64,000 nucleotides of DNA from Pseudomonadota bacterium (GCA_021325025.1 JAJPHZ010000027.1:1-64000); one strand, 5' to 3'; counted from the first letter of the stretch, positions 9,121 through 17,707 are shown. Program-made: numbers and translations. Notes: generated by a model from the letters alone, not told the origin.

Positions 9121-9780
9121 GGCGTCCAACGCTGCCGACAGCCGATCGATTCGTCCGAAGAACTCGCGCAGATTGGCCAGGCGCGCGGGAAGTTTGAGCT
9201 CGCCGGTAAAGGCCAGGCGCCAGAGTTGGCCGTAGAGGGCGAAGTCGGCCAAACCCAGACGCCCGAGCAGGAACGCCTTGTCATTTAGCGCTTCGTCCAG
9301 CGGCGCCAAAATTTCCTCTGCCCGGCGCAGGTTGGCTTCGTGTTCGGCGGCCATCCGCGCGCAAAAGCCCGCACCATGGCGCCGTTCGTGTATCAACTTG
9401 AAGAAGGCCAGGTGCTGGTCGCTCTGGCGCCCGTAGTACTCCATCAGGTCGGGAATCGCGGCGCGCATCAGGACTTCGGCGGCATCGCCTTCCAGGTAGC
9501 GCGTCAGCGCCACGTGCAGGCCGCGGCTTAGCGGCGGCAGCACGGTCGGATCGGGATAAAGCGCCTCCAGCCGCGTCACGATCGAGGCGGAATCGGTCAG
9601 CACCTCGCCGCTTTCAAGCTCCAGCGCCGGCACATTGATTTGTCCGGAAACCGCGAGCAGTTGGGCGCGGTCAAGGTAATCGACTTCGACCGTCTCGTAG
9701 GTCAATCCCTTGAACTCGAGGATCTTGCGGACCTTGGCGCACAGGGGGCTTGGATGGAACTGGAACAGGCGTGGCTTCAT
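9118..9780 (-). CDS. Glutathione S-transferase family protein
   Basis: A 220-residue protein with an N-terminal thioredoxin-like GST domain (residues 1-80: FHPSPLCAKVRKILEF start motif, INVPALE with the cis-Pro, and DSASIVTRLE for glutathione binding) and an all-helical C-terminal domain. It is the last gene of a minus-strand series; its ATG overlaps the TGA of the DUF72 gene by 4 bases, so they are translationally coupled. Glutathione use is consistent with the glutamate-cysteine ligase gene at 59-60 kb. Confidence 0.88.
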   Translation of the reverse strand: MKPRLFQFHPSPLCAKVRKILEFKGLTYETVEVDYLDRAQLLAVSGQINVPALELESGEVLTDSASIVTRLEALYPDPTVLPPLSRGLHVALTRYLEGDAAEVLMRAAIPDLMEYYGRQSDQHLAFFKLIHERRHGAGFCARMAAEHEANLRRAEEILAPLDEALNDKAFLLGRLGLADFALYGQLWRLAFTGELKLPARLANLREFFGRIDRLSAALDA

Positions 9781-10691
9781 GCGGGTTTTGGCCGCGTGCG
9801 GGCCAGGATTTGGCTCATCATGGTGGCGTTCATCACTGCGAAATTACTGTAGCAGTTGTTGAAAATCACGTAGGCGCGACTGACGTTGGGCATCGCGCGC
9901 AGCCGTTCGGCCTGCTCCTGCAGCTCGCGTTCGGAGTAAAGATACTTGAAGCGCTCGGCGGCGGTGATGTGCTTCTTGAACCAGGTCTCGCGATTGCGGC
10001 CGTGAAATCGAACATACATCTGTTCGGTGGTGGCTTCCAGGAACGCCGGCACGATCGATGGTCCCTGCGGACAGTCCACTGATACATAGCACAGACCGTG
10101 GCGGCGCAGGAATTCCATCGTCTCGTGCCGTGCCGCCCCTTCGATCACCCAGCTTGGATGGCGGAATTCGATCGCTAATTCGGCCTGCGGCAGACGCTCG
10201 CGCAGCGCTGCCAGATAATCGAAATTGGCGCTCCTGCACACGAAATAGGGCGGGAACTGGAAGAGCAGCATTCCCAGCTTTTGCGCCTTGCGCAGCGGCT
10301 CCAACGAGGACCAGAACATGTCGAAGGCCAGGTTGAGCACCCGGGCCGACGGCCGACTGAGCCGCTGCTGGGCTTTTTCTTTCTCGCTCAGCAAGTCCTT
10401 GAGCGCTGCGGGCAGGCGCGAAACCTCCGCCGGATGCTGGGTGAGCAGGGCGAAGGCTTTGATGTTGAACACGAAGCCGGGCGGCGTGCGCGCCACCCAC
10501 GCCTTGGAGGTCTTTTCGCCCAGCAGCGTGTAGTAGCTGGCATCGACTTCCACCGTGTTGAAGTGCGCCGCGTAAAACCGCAGGCGTTCCTCGGCGGTCT
10601 TGAGCGACTTGGGATAAAAGAGGTCGGATTTCACCAGCGTCGGATCGGTCCACGACGCGGTCCCTACCATGAAGACGGTATCGATGGCCAT
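9777..10691 (-). CDS. DUF72 domain-containing protein (YecE-like)
   Basis: A 304-residue TIM-barrel protein of the DUF72/YecE family. Hallmarks are the N-terminal VGTASWTDPTL, FNTVEVDASYY, LLFQFPPYF, ELAIEFRHPSW and YVRFHGRN motifs in the expected order. The biochemical role of the family is unknown. The start at ATG 10691 begins directly before the conserved N-terminus; upstream sequence in frame overlaps the HAD gene and is unlikely to be coding. It sits between HAD hydrolase and GST genes, 25 bases after the HAD stop. Confidence 0.92.
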   Translation of the reverse strand: MAIDTVFMVGTASWTDPTLVKSDLFYPKSLKTAEERLRFYAAHFNTVEVDASYYTLLGEKTSKAWVARTPPGFVFNIKAFALLTQHPAEVSRLPAALKDLLSEKEKAQQRLSRPSARVLNLAFDMFWSSLEPLRKAQKLGMLLFQFPPYFVCRSANFDYLAALRERLPQAELAIEFRHPSWVIEGAARHETMEFLRRHGLCYVSVDCPQGPSIVPAFLEATTEQMYVRFHGRNRETWFKKHITAAERFKYLYSERELQEQAERLRAMPNVSRAYVIFNNCYSNFAVMNATMMSQILARTRPKPA

Positions 10692-10716
10692 CGCGAGCAC
10701 GCACCCGGGCGGATGA

Positions 10717-11403
10717 TCAATCCTCCAGCAGGCGCAGCACCTCGTCGAGGTCGGTTTCAGCCAGCGACGGCAGAACGAGATCTGCGCCGGCCAGCGCGTT
10801 GGCCGGCACCGTGTGTGCAATTGCCAGCACCTTCATGCCGGCGGCGTGAGCCGCCTCGATACCTGCGACGGTATCCTCGATCACCAGGCATTCGCTCTGG
10901 CGTATCGGAGGACCGTACTCGGTATGGGCCTGCAGATGCACCAGCGCCATCAGGAAGGAATCGGGTGCCGGCTTGCTGCGCTCGACATCCTCGGCCGCCA
11001 CGATCTCGATAAACAATTCGCGCAGGCCGGCGCGATGCAGGATCAGTTCGGCCTCGGCGCGCAGCGTCCCGGTGGCCAGCACCAGCGGGTAGCGCCGCGC
11101 GCATTGGCGCACGAATTCCTGCGCGGCGGGGTAAAACAGGTCTTCGCCGTGAATCAGTTCCATGTAGCGGGCGGCCTTGCGTGCGACCAGCGCGTCGATA
11201 AGCGGCGGCGTGGGGTCGCGCCCGTGCTCGCGCAGCACCACGCTGAAGCATTCGCGGTCGGTATAGCCGATCAGACGGCGGAAATAGTCCTCCCGGTCAA
11301 GCTTGATTCCTTCGGCGGCGAGCACCTCGCTGAACCCCTTGAAGTGCAGCGGCTCGGTGTCAACCAGTGTTCCGTCGAGGTCGAAGATGATGGCGCGGAT
11401 CAT
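10717..11403 (-). CDS. HAD-superfamily hydrolase (beta-phosphoglucomutase-like)
   Basis: A 228-residue subfamily IA HAD phosphatase. Motif I is DLDGTLVDTE with nucleophile Asp8 and acid/base Asp10; the helical cap follows; motif III Lys lies in SKPAPDSF and motif IV in VIEDTVAGIEAA. The acid after motif I and cap type suit sugar-phosphate phosphatases or phosphoglucomutase-like enzymes. It follows the PPOX gene by about 60 bases and precedes DUF72, probably one operon. Confidence 0.92.
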   Translation of the reverse strand: MIRAIIFDLDGTLVDTEPLHFKGFSEVLAAEGIKLDREDYFRRLIGYTDRECFSVVLREHGRDPTPPLIDALVARKAARYMELIHGEDLFYPAAQEFVRQCARRYPLVLATGTLRAEAELILHRAGLRELFIEIVAAEDVERSKPAPDSFLMALVHLQAHTEYGPPIRQSECLVIEDTVAGIEAAHAAGMKVLAIAHTVPANALAGADLVLPSLAETDLDEVLRLLED

Positions 11404-11464
11404 CGCAATTCCCGTTTATCAGAAACTCGGTCGACCGGGCGATAGCGCCCGTGCTCGATGGCAT

Positions 11465-11944
11465 TCAGCCGGAGGCCGCGGCGGCCGGCTCGCGGAAGCG
11501 CGCGCCCCACACGTGCACGCGCTGGGGCTCGATGCGCACCATCAGGTTGGCTTCGTAGCTCAGTGCCATGTTGCGATACTGCGGATACTTGTCGCGCAGG
11601 TTGCGCAGCGCCAGCATGTATTCCTCGCGATCCTCGACCACGCGCGCCGTGCCGCCGACCAGTACGTAAGCCAGTTGACTCCAGTCCTCCTCATAATGGT
11701 CGATCAGCAGCGCGACCTGCGGATTGGCCGCGATGTTGCGCATCCGCTTGAGCTTAAGCCCGCTGTGGCGCTTGGGTTTCTGATCGATCACGAAATAGAA
11801 ATTGACGCCGTCGAACCAAAAGCACAGCGGGATATTGTGGGGAACGGCGTCGGGCGCGGCGCTAGCCAGGCGCGCCACGCGTGAGGTGGACAGGAAGCGG
11901 CGTACCCCCTGATCCTGCAAAGCCGAAGACGTCGGTTCCTTCAT
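11465..11944 (-). CDS. PPOX-class flavin/F420-binding protein (Rv0121-like)
   Basis: A 159-residue split-barrel protein of the pyridoxamine-phosphate-oxidase fold. The N-terminal RFLSTSRVARLAS, the central KRMRNIAANPQVALLIDHYEEDW and the C-terminal RIEPQRVHVWGA match the group often annotated as PPOX-class probable F420-dependent enzymes. The ATG at 11944 overlaps the TGA of the HEAT gene by 4 bases, fixing the start. Cofactor (FMN, F420 or heme) cannot be decided here. Confidence 0.87.
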   Translation of the reverse strand: MKEPTSSALQDQGVRRFLSTSRVARLASAAPDAVPHNIPLCFWFDGVNFYFVIDQKPKRHSGLKLKRMRNIAANPQVALLIDHYEEDWSQLAYVLVGGTARVVEDREEYMLALRNLRDKYPQYRNMALSYEANLMVRIEPQRVHVWGARFREPAAAASG

Positions 11945-12762
11945 GATTCCTCCTGCAGTCTGCCCAGCGTTCGGCGCGCCGCCTTGCGCAACCCGCCGTC
12001 GCGCCCATCGGCCGCCGCTTGGCGCAGCGCACTCAGGACCCGCTCGGAGCGAACATCCAGATATCCCAGCGTGAATGCGGCAGCGCGCCGCACCCCGTGG
12101 TCGGGATCGGACTGGAGGCGTTGGAGCACAACATCGATCGCCTGGCCGCCGGCGCGGCCGGCGGATTTGAGAAACGATAGCGCGGCGAGCCGGACCTGGC
12201 TGTCCGCACCGGCGCACGCCGCGCCAGCCGCCGCTATCACGGCGGCGTCGCGGATGGCCAGGTCGCGCAGGGCGTACAGGGCCATCTTGCGGCGGTTAGG
12301 ATTGACGTCATTGCACATCGCCAGCAAGCGGTTGCGAAGCACGCCGCGATGGCGCCGGCCAAGCGCCAGCAACAGCTCGTGCGCGGCCCATCGCACGTCG
12401 CCATCAGCGTCGCCCAGCGCCTCCAGCAACACAGCCAGGGCGCGCAAATCCAGCGCGCCGTCGATCCGGCCCAGCGCATACGCACAAGCCCATCGCAGCC
12501 GTGCTTGCGGCGCGTCCAAAAGGGCATTCAGGCGTGCGGCGATCGCGGGGTTATGCGCGCCGGCGGCGGCCAGCGCGCCCGCCGCATGGCGCTGAGCAGC
12601 CTTGCTCGGCGAGGACAGGTTTTCGATCAGCGCATCGATTACGTCCTCGGCCAGCTCGGGCTGCGGCGCGCCTGCCAGGCGCAGCATCGCGTCGATGCGG
12701 CAGTCCGGGTCGGGGCTGCGCAACTGCGCCGCGATGGACTGGGAAGATTTGGCCTCGTTCAT
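11941..12762 (-). CDS. HEAT-repeat protein
   Basis: A 273-residue protein made almost entirely of HEAT-like helical repeats of about 30 residues, with recurring patterns such as VRWAAHELLLALG, VRLAALSFLKSAG and VRRAAAFTLGYLD. There is no signal peptide or catalytic motif; such scaffolds bind proteins or, in phycobilin-lyase-like members, small molecules. The ATG at 12762 overlaps the stop of the lipoate-ligase-like gene, and its own stop overlaps the PPOX start. This sandwich suggests a function tied to the ligase-like protein. Confidence 0.88.
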   Translation of the reverse strand: MNEAKSSQSIAAQLRSPDPDCRIDAMLRLAGAPQPELAEDVIDALIENLSSPSKAAQRHAAGALAAAGAHNPAIAARLNALLDAPQARLRWACAYALGRIDGALDLRALAVLLEALGDADGDVRWAAHELLLALGRRHRGVLRNRLLAMCNDVNPNRRKMALYALRDLAIRDAAVIAAAGAACAGADSQVRLAALSFLKSAGRAGGQAIDVVLQRLQSDPDHGVRRAAAFTLGYLDVRSERVLSALRQAAADGRDGGLRKAARRTLGRLQEES

Positions 12763-13829
12763 GATGCCTTCAGTATCAATCGGGCCAGGTTGCCCAGCTC
12801 GCCGCATCCCAGGATGAAATTGGTGCCGTCGGCGTAAGTCTCCATCGTGGCCGCGGCCAGGGTCATCAGATCCAGACGTTGGCCGGCCAGAGTTCGTTCG
12901 AAACGTTCGAGTCCAGCCGAATTGGCGATAAAGTCGCCGTAAAACTCGATCCGGCCGATTCGGCCGTCCGCCGCCGCCAGATAAGCCTGCATCGACCCAA
13001 GCTGGATGGCCATGTGTCCGACTTGATTCAGTGAGGCAGCCGGCCGCCGCCCGCCCAGCCATCGCGTTCCCAATCCGTACATCTGCGCGGCAGCACCCGA
13101 CCGCTCGGCCGCGGTCAAAGCGCGCCGCCGCGCGCCGCCGAACATCCAACGGTATCCGGCCTCCAGATTGGCGGCCAGCTCCTCGAAGGCCGGCGTGCGG
13201 CCCAGTTCGCGCGCCAAGAGCGTGCAGGTCCGCTCGTCATAAAAGCGGCAGGCCAGCCGTCCCTCGGGATCGAAGCGTTCCATATCACGCGGCATCGACT
13301 CCAGCCCTTGCCCGACGGCGATGAATATTTCAAAGAGCAGGGCGCCGCCCGTGTCCTCCTCGAAGGTGCACATCGCCAGTTCGCGTCCGCCGCAGGTCAG
13401 CGCGTCGCGTCCGGGGTAAGAACAATCCACTCCCAGTGCGCGCAGCGCCGCCATCGCGCCGCGCACGTATCGGTTCATCACCTGCTCGGGCCGCAGTTTG
13501 GCGTCGCGCGCATCCAGCACCGCGGTGCGCGATGGCATGACCAGCGCGCATCCGATCCACCCCGCACCCGGGTTGATGATTCTGCCCCCGGTCAGACGCC
13601 GATAAGCCGCGACCCCGCCGTGCTGCGCTGGTCCTTCATAGAGATGGTAGCGGCCGAGCGAAATGGTCGGACCGGAAAATTGGAAGATCAGCACAACCGG
13701 CGCGCCGCCCGCGCATTTTACCGCGTCGAGCAGATGCAGTTGCAGGCCCGTCAGTTCGGCCGGCTCGAGCGCCGGCAGCCAGATGACGTCGAAAGGGATC
13801 ACACTTCGATGGTAGGCACGCCGCCGCAT
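12759..13829 (-). CDS. Lipoate-protein ligase A-like (BPL/LplA fold) protein with altered active site
   Basis: A 356-residue protein with an N-terminal biotin/lipoate ligase catalytic-like domain (about residues 10-200) and a C-terminal helical/beta extension containing EFYGDFIAN, as in the accessory domain of LplA. The substrate-loop motif reads RRLTGGRIINPG (77-88) in place of the usual RR-x-S/T-GGGAVYHD, and the lysine that normally follows GR in D/G-GRK is a glutamate here (CGGRE, Glu150). It may thus not be a working ligase, or may use another acyl substrate. It begins a chain of overlapping minus-strand genes. Start at ATG 13829 is likely; TTG 13838 and GTG 13802 are alternatives. Confidence 0.75.
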   Translation of the reverse strand: MRRRAYHRSVIPFDVIWLPALEPAELTGLQLHLLDAVKCAGGAPVVLIFQFSGPTISLGRYHLYEGPAQHGGVAAYRRLTGGRIINPGAGWIGCALVMPSRTAVLDARDAKLRPEQVMNRYVRGAMAALRALGVDCSYPGRDALTCGGRELAMCTFEEDTGGALLFEIFIAVGQGLESMPRDMERFDPEGRLACRFYDERTCTLLARELGRTPAFEELAANLEAGYRWMFGGARRRALTAAERSGAAAQMYGLGTRWLGGRRPAASLNQVGHMAIQLGSMQAYLAAADGRIGRIEFYGDFIANSAGLERFERTLAGQRLDLMTLAAATMETYADGTNFILGCGELGNLARLILKAS

Positions 13830-13921
13830 CGTTCTCAATCGCCCCAGCCAAGCCTTTTCTTTCGCGCTCCCATTGAGTTATGCCAAAGAGCTGGGGAGCT
13901 GCTGACCGCCACCCTTTAAGG

Positions 13922-13939
13922 AACGCGGCAGCGTTTTTT
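13922..13939 (+). promoter_or_regulatory. Small hairpin plus T run in leader of small secreted protein gene
   Basis: A 5-bp stem AACGC/GCGTT with a GGCA loop followed directly by T residues, just ahead of the ATG at 13947. The stem is short; it could be a weak terminator from upstream or a leader structure. Confidence 0.3.
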
Positions 13940-13946
13940 CGCCACC

Positions 13947-14258
13947 ATGAATAGCCATCGGACAAGATGGAGGATGGCCGCTCGTATCGGCCTGTTAGCG
14001 CTGGCCTTGCCGGCCTTACCGGCGCTCGCGCAGACCAAAGCGCCGCCTGCCGAGCTGACCGCATTGGAGCGTCAGGTGTCGCTCAAGATCGCCCACGTCA
14101 GGATCAAGGGACCCACCAACCTCGCCGACTTGAAACAATTGGGGCAGGCGCAGCGCGCACAGTTCGAGGGCGAGCAGGCGATCAAGGCAGGCGACTACAA
14201 AAAGGCGGAACAGGCGTTTCTGCGCGCCAACGTGCTGATCAGCACGGTCAACGAATAG
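13947..14258 (+). CDS. Small secreted TPR-like protein
   Basis: A 103-residue protein with a Sec signal peptide (basic residues, a Leu/Ala-rich core, ALPALAQ cleavage region near residue 29). The mature part is helical; its C-terminal 35 residues (EGEQAIKAGDYKKAEQAFLRANVLI) match a single tetratricopeptide repeat. A second ATG at 13974 would abut a GGAGG and is less likely. Function unknown. Confidence 0.7.
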   Translation: MNSHRTRWRMAARIGLLALALPALPALAQTKAPPAELTALERQVSLKIAHVRIKGPTNLADLKQLGQAQRAQFEGEQAIKAGDYKKAEQAFLRANVLISTVNE

Positions 14259-14309
14259 GACGCCTGCTTTGGCCGAAGCGCGGGCTCTGATAAAATCGGA
14301 CTGAACACG

Positions 14310-15449
14310 ATGCCAAGTCCCGACAAAATCTGGCTTGAGGCCGAACGCACGTTGAAGCAGGGCAAGCCGTTTGCGCTGGCTACCGTAATCAACGTGCGCG
14401 GCTCGACGCCGCGCGAAGTGGGCGCCAAGATGCTGGTGCGCGACGACGGCCAGGTCGGCACGATCGGCGGCGGATGCGGCGAGGCGGAGGTCTATCGCAA
14501 GGCGCAACTTCTACTCGAGGAGTCGGCGCCGGCGCGCCTGGCCGAGGTCGACCTGACCGGCGACTTCGAGCAGCAGGAAATCGGCACCTGCGGCGGCATC
14601 ATGGATGTCTTTATCGACCTGTGGTCACCCGAACCCGACCTGCCCGTGGCGCGCACCATGGCCGAGGCGGTGCGCGGCAGTCAGCCGCTGGCGCTGGTCA
14701 CGCTGATCGAGCCGGGTGACGGCGCGCACAAGCCGGCACGCGCCCTGGTGGGTCCCAACACGGAAGGAATCGCGCTGCCTATCGAATTGCCGGCCAAGGC
14801 AGTCGGGCAACTTGCCGAGGTCGTTTCCTCCGCAGTGCCGGCCCTGATGGAGATCGAGGCCGGCGGGACGCTGCGGGCAACCACGCATCTGAGCGACAAG
14901 GCGGCACAACTCTTCGTCGATCCGCTGCCCGGCGCGCAGCGCCTGATAATCGTCGGTGCCGGACATGTCGGACAGGCGCTGGCCGAGCTGGGTGCGATGC
15001 TGGGCTTTCACGTGATCGTGATCGACGACCGGGCCGCGTTTGCCAATCGCGAGCGATTTCCCAATGCCGCCGAGATTATCGTCAGGCCTTTCGACAAAGC
15101 GCTCGATTCCCTCAAGCTTGATCGCAACTGTTACGTGGTCGCCGTTACGCGCGGCCACGCTTTCGATGAGCTTGCGCTGCGCACCACCCTTAAGCAGCGG
15201 CCTGGCTACGTCGGCATGATTGGTTCCAAACGGCGGGTGCGCGCCACGCTGGAACGCCTCGAGGCCGACGGCGTGGAGCGCGCGATCCTCGATCAGGTCC
15301 ATGCCCCGATCGGCCTGGATATCGGCGCCGAGACCCCCGAGGAAATCGCCGTGTCGATCATGGCCGAGATCATCCGCGAGCGGCGCCAGGGTGTCAGGGA
15401 CCAGGCGTCGATGGGAGTCAAACTGGGCCGGCTCAAGCCCGTGCGCTAA
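14310..15449 (+). CDS. xdhC: XdhC/CoxI family molybdenum-enzyme maturation protein
   Basis: A 379-residue protein with the N-terminal XdhC/CoxI domain (VRGSTPREVGAKMLV, the GGGCGE motif near residue 55 and GTCGG near 94) and the C-terminal Rossmann XdhC domain (IIVGAGHVGQALAELGAMLGF near 212). XdhC binds molybdenum cofactor and aids its sulfuration and insertion into xanthine-dehydrogenase-type hydroxylases. The cytidylyltransferase gene mocA follows after 9 bases, forming the expected maturation pair. No Mo-hydroxylase structural gene lies in this window. Confidence 0.93.
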   Translation: MPSPDKIWLEAERTLKQGKPFALATVINVRGSTPREVGAKMLVRDDGQVGTIGGGCGEAEVYRKAQLLLEESAPARLAEVDLTGDFEQQEIGTCGGIMDVFIDLWSPEPDLPVARTMAEAVRGSQPLALVTLIEPGDGAHKPARALVGPNTEGIALPIELPAKAVGQLAEVVSSAVPALMEIEAGGTLRATTHLSDKAAQLFVDPLPGAQRLIIVGAGHVGQALAELGAMLGFHVIVIDDRAAFANRERFPNAAEIIVRPFDKALDSLKLDRNCYVVAVTRGHAFDELALRTTLKQRPGYVGMIGSKRRVRATLERLEADGVERAILDQVHAPIGLDIGAETPEEIAVSIMAEIIRERRQGVRDQASMGVKLGRLKPVR

Positions 15450-15458
15450 AGCGTCGCG

Positions 15459-16076
15459 ATGGGGCCGCGAATCGAAGGGATTCTGCTGGCGGCCGGCGAG
15501 TCGCGGCGGATGGGTTATCCCAAACCGCTGCTGCAGATTGACCACGAATCCTTCATTTCACGCTCGGCGCACCTGATGCTGAAGGTTGTGCCGCGCCTGA
15601 TAATCGTGTTGGGCGCGCACGCCGAGCGAATCCGCGCGGTAATTCCCGCCGATCCGAGAATCGTCGTGGTGGACAATCCCCGCTGGCAGGCGGGTCAGCT
15701 CTCCTCGCTCAAAGCGGGTCTGGGTGCGCTGAGTCCCGACGCCGACGCCCTGATGGTGCATCTGGCCGACCATCCGCTGGTCTTGCAATCCACCTTTGAA
15801 CGGGTAATCGAGCAGTTCGCGGCCGGGCGCGCCTCGATCGTAATCGCGCGCCATGCGGGCAAGCGCGGCCATCCGGTGATTTTCTCCCGGGCGTTGATCG
15901 GCGAGCTGCGCGACGCTCCCGAAGAACAGGGCGCGCGGTGTGTGGTCAATCGCGATCCATCGCGCGTGATGTATGTGGACGTCGATGATCCGGGCGTCAA
16001 CCTGGACCTGGATACGCCGGCTGACCTGGCGCGTGCGGGGCTGCCAGGTCCTCCGGCGGAGAAACCCAACCCCTGA
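15459..16076 (+). CDS. mocA: Molybdenum cofactor cytidylyltransferase (MocA-like NTP transferase)
   Basis: A 205-residue nucleotidyltransferase. It carries LAAGESRRMGYPKPLL for nucleotide binding at the N-terminus, the acceptor-side LADHPLV, GHPVIF and the closing DLDTPADL motif. MocA converts molybdopterin-Mo to the cytosine dinucleotide used by xanthine-dehydrogenase-family enzymes. It follows xdhC at a 9-base distance with no separate ribosome site, so translational coupling is likely. Homologous nucleotidyltransferases with other substrates cannot be fully excluded, but the xdhC context supports the call. Confidence 0.88.
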   Translation: MGPRIEGILLAAGESRRMGYPKPLLQIDHESFISRSAHLMLKVVPRLIIVLGAHAERIRAVIPADPRIVVVDNPRWQAGQLSSLKAGLGALSPDADALMVHLADHPLVLQSTFERVIEQFAAGRASIVIARHAGKRGHPVIFSRALIGELRDAPEEQGARCVVNRDPSRVMYVDVDDPGVNLDLDTPADLARAGLPGPPAEKPNP

Positions 16077-16150
16077 TCCCTTCCCCGAAAGGGAAGGGGA
16101 ACCGCTGCCACCGCTACTTCCTGTGTCGGGAAGGAGACGTGGTTAGGTTG
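16066..16150. repeat. Dispersed C/G-rich intergenic repeat, copy 3
   Basis: A hairpin CCTTCCC (16079-16085) with GGGAAGG (16091-16097) is followed by GGAACC, TGTGTCGGGAAGG and GGTTAGG. It occupies the whole gap between the convergent mocA and TPR genes, where it could act as a bidirectional transcript end. Confidence 0.65.
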
Positions 16151-16157
16151 CTCCGCG

Positions 16158-16709
16158 TCAGAAGCCGGCCATCTCGCGCAGGGTTTTGCTCGCTTCCTGC
16201 GCGTAAGCCGGATTGGTGCTGTCCGCGGCGGCCTGTTTGAGATAGCGGATCGCCTGGTCGCGATCGCCCTTGCGCGCCAGTATTTCGCCCAGCCGCAGCG
16301 CGGCGAAACTGGATTTGGGGTCCAGTTCGTAGGCCTTGCGGTAGTAGGGCAGAGCGTCGTCGAAGCGCGGCGGATTGAACGACATGTACGCCTCCCCGAT
16401 GTTGAGGTAGGCGCTGGCCTCGTTGGGCCGGTATTTCACGAGCTTTTTGTAGACCTCGATCAGCTTGTCGTAATCCTCGCGCGAATTGTAATACAACCCA
16501 AGGTAGATGTAGGGTTCGGTGGAGGTCGGGTCGATATCGGTGGCCTGCCACAGCATCTTGACCGCCTGTGCACTGTCAGTCAGTTGTATCGCGGCGTCGG
16601 TCAGCGCCCGCGCCTTGATGCGCGCGGCGTCGTCGGCGTGCGCGATGCCGGCCAACAGGATCGCCGCGCACAAAGCGATCCAAAGTCGATGGGGTCTGCG
16701 CGCTGTCAT
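16158..16709 (-). CDS. Secreted TPR-repeat protein
   Basis: A 183-residue protein with a Sec signal peptide (MTARRPHRLW then a hydrophobic core ending AGIAHA) when started at ATG 16709; the frame's upstream extension from 16784 is not convincing. The mature part contains about three tetratricopeptide repeats, for example AYLNIGEAYMSF and AALRLGEILARKGDRDQAIRYL. It likely works as a periplasmic protein-binding scaffold. Partner unknown. Confidence 0.82.
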   Translation of the reverse strand: MTARRPHRLWIALCAAILLAGIAHADDAARIKARALTDAAIQLTDSAQAVKMLWQATDIDPTSTEPYIYLGLYYNSREDYDKLIEVYKKLVKYRPNEASAYLNIGEAYMSFNPPRFDDALPYYRKAYELDPKSSFAALRLGEILARKGDRDQAIRYLKQAAADSTNPAYAQEASKTLREMAGF

Positions 16710-16862
16710 TCTCACCTTGGATCGTGACACGAAAAGGGCGCCGTTCAAAGCCGTCGCGGACGGGAAAAACATCTTGCCTGGCACATCAGCATCGGGTAGG
16801 CGCTATGGGCAGCCGGGAGGTGCGGCGCCGCGCGGGTGCGCGGCGCGTTTAGTCAAGCTCCA

Positions 16863-17687
16863 ATGTCACAGCCGTCAAGCCGGGTGATGCCCGGATCGCC
16901 CAGGTTGCACTACCTGGAATGGAACCCCGCGGGCGCAAAAACCCTGGTGCTCCTGCATGGCGTGACCGCCAACGCCTGGTGGTGGGAGGATTTCGCCCGC
17001 CATTTGCCCGCCAACCTCAGGCTGCTGGCGCTGGATCAGCGCGGGCATGGCGACAGCGAATGGGTCAGGCCGCCCGCCTACAGTCCCGCCGATTACGCAC
17101 GGGACGTGGAACGCTTCATCGATTTCTGCGGTGCCCGCGGCGCGGTGATCGTCGGCCACAGTCAGGGCGGCATCAACGCTCTGGCTTTCATCCATGACCG
17201 CCCCGCCGCCGCCCGCGCCGTGGTCGCGGTCGATATCGCGCTGACCTCGACCGCGCGGCGCGATCGGTTCCTGGTGCGGCTGAAAAACCTGCCCGTCGTC
17301 GCCTACCCCGATGCGGAGATTGCCAAGGCCAGGTTCAGGCTGATGCCGCGCGAGGGCGATATACCTGCCGAAGTGCTGGCGCGGGTCGCACAGCGCAGCC
17401 TCGCGCAAGCGGCGTCGGGCGGCTACATGTTCAAATTCGACCGCGACAGTTTTTACGGCAGCGATGGAATCAACGTGCTTGAAACCATTGCGGCAGTGCG
17501 GGTTCCGTTGCTGCTGGTGCGCGGCGGGCGATCACGAATCATGACCGCCGAAGCGGCCAATCGCGCGGTGCAGTCAAACCCGATGGTGCGCCTGGCCGTA
17601 ATCGAGGACTGCCACCATCACGTGATTATCGAACGGCCCGCCGCGCTGGCCGCGCTGGTTGAGGATTTTGTCTGCGAAGTGGGTTGA
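16863..17687 (+). CDS. Alpha/beta-fold hydrolase
   Basis: A 274-residue cytosolic hydrolase. Motifs: LVLLHGVTANAWWW (oxyanion region HG), DQRGHGDS, nucleophile elbow VGHSQGG, and a C-terminal His in EDCHHHVIIERP. The strand where the catalytic Asp is often found reads VRGGRSRIM and has no Asp, so the acid must come from another strand, as in some family members. The start at ATG 16863 is chosen; the frame is open to 16836. Substrate unknown; ester or lactone hydrolysis in catabolism is plausible. Confidence 0.85.
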   Translation: MSQPSSRVMPGSPRLHYLEWNPAGAKTLVLLHGVTANAWWWEDFARHLPANLRLLALDQRGHGDSEWVRPPAYSPADYARDVERFIDFCGARGAVIVGHSQGGINALAFIHDRPAAARAVVAVDIALTSTARRDRFLVRLKNLPVVAYPDAEIAKARFRLMPREGDIPAEVLARVAQRSLAQAASGGYMFKFDRDSFYGSDGINVLETIAAVRVPLLLVRGGRSRIMTAEAANRAVQSNPMVRLAVIEDCHHHVIIERPAALAALVEDFVCEVG

Positions 17688-17707
17688 AAGGTGAAGGTCC
17701 GCTCGTT

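Noticed and set aside
16863-17687. Missing catalytic Asp in the alpha/beta hydrolase as a sign of a dead enzyme
   Set aside because: Several active families place the acid on another strand, so the absence at the usual position is not enough to call inactivity.
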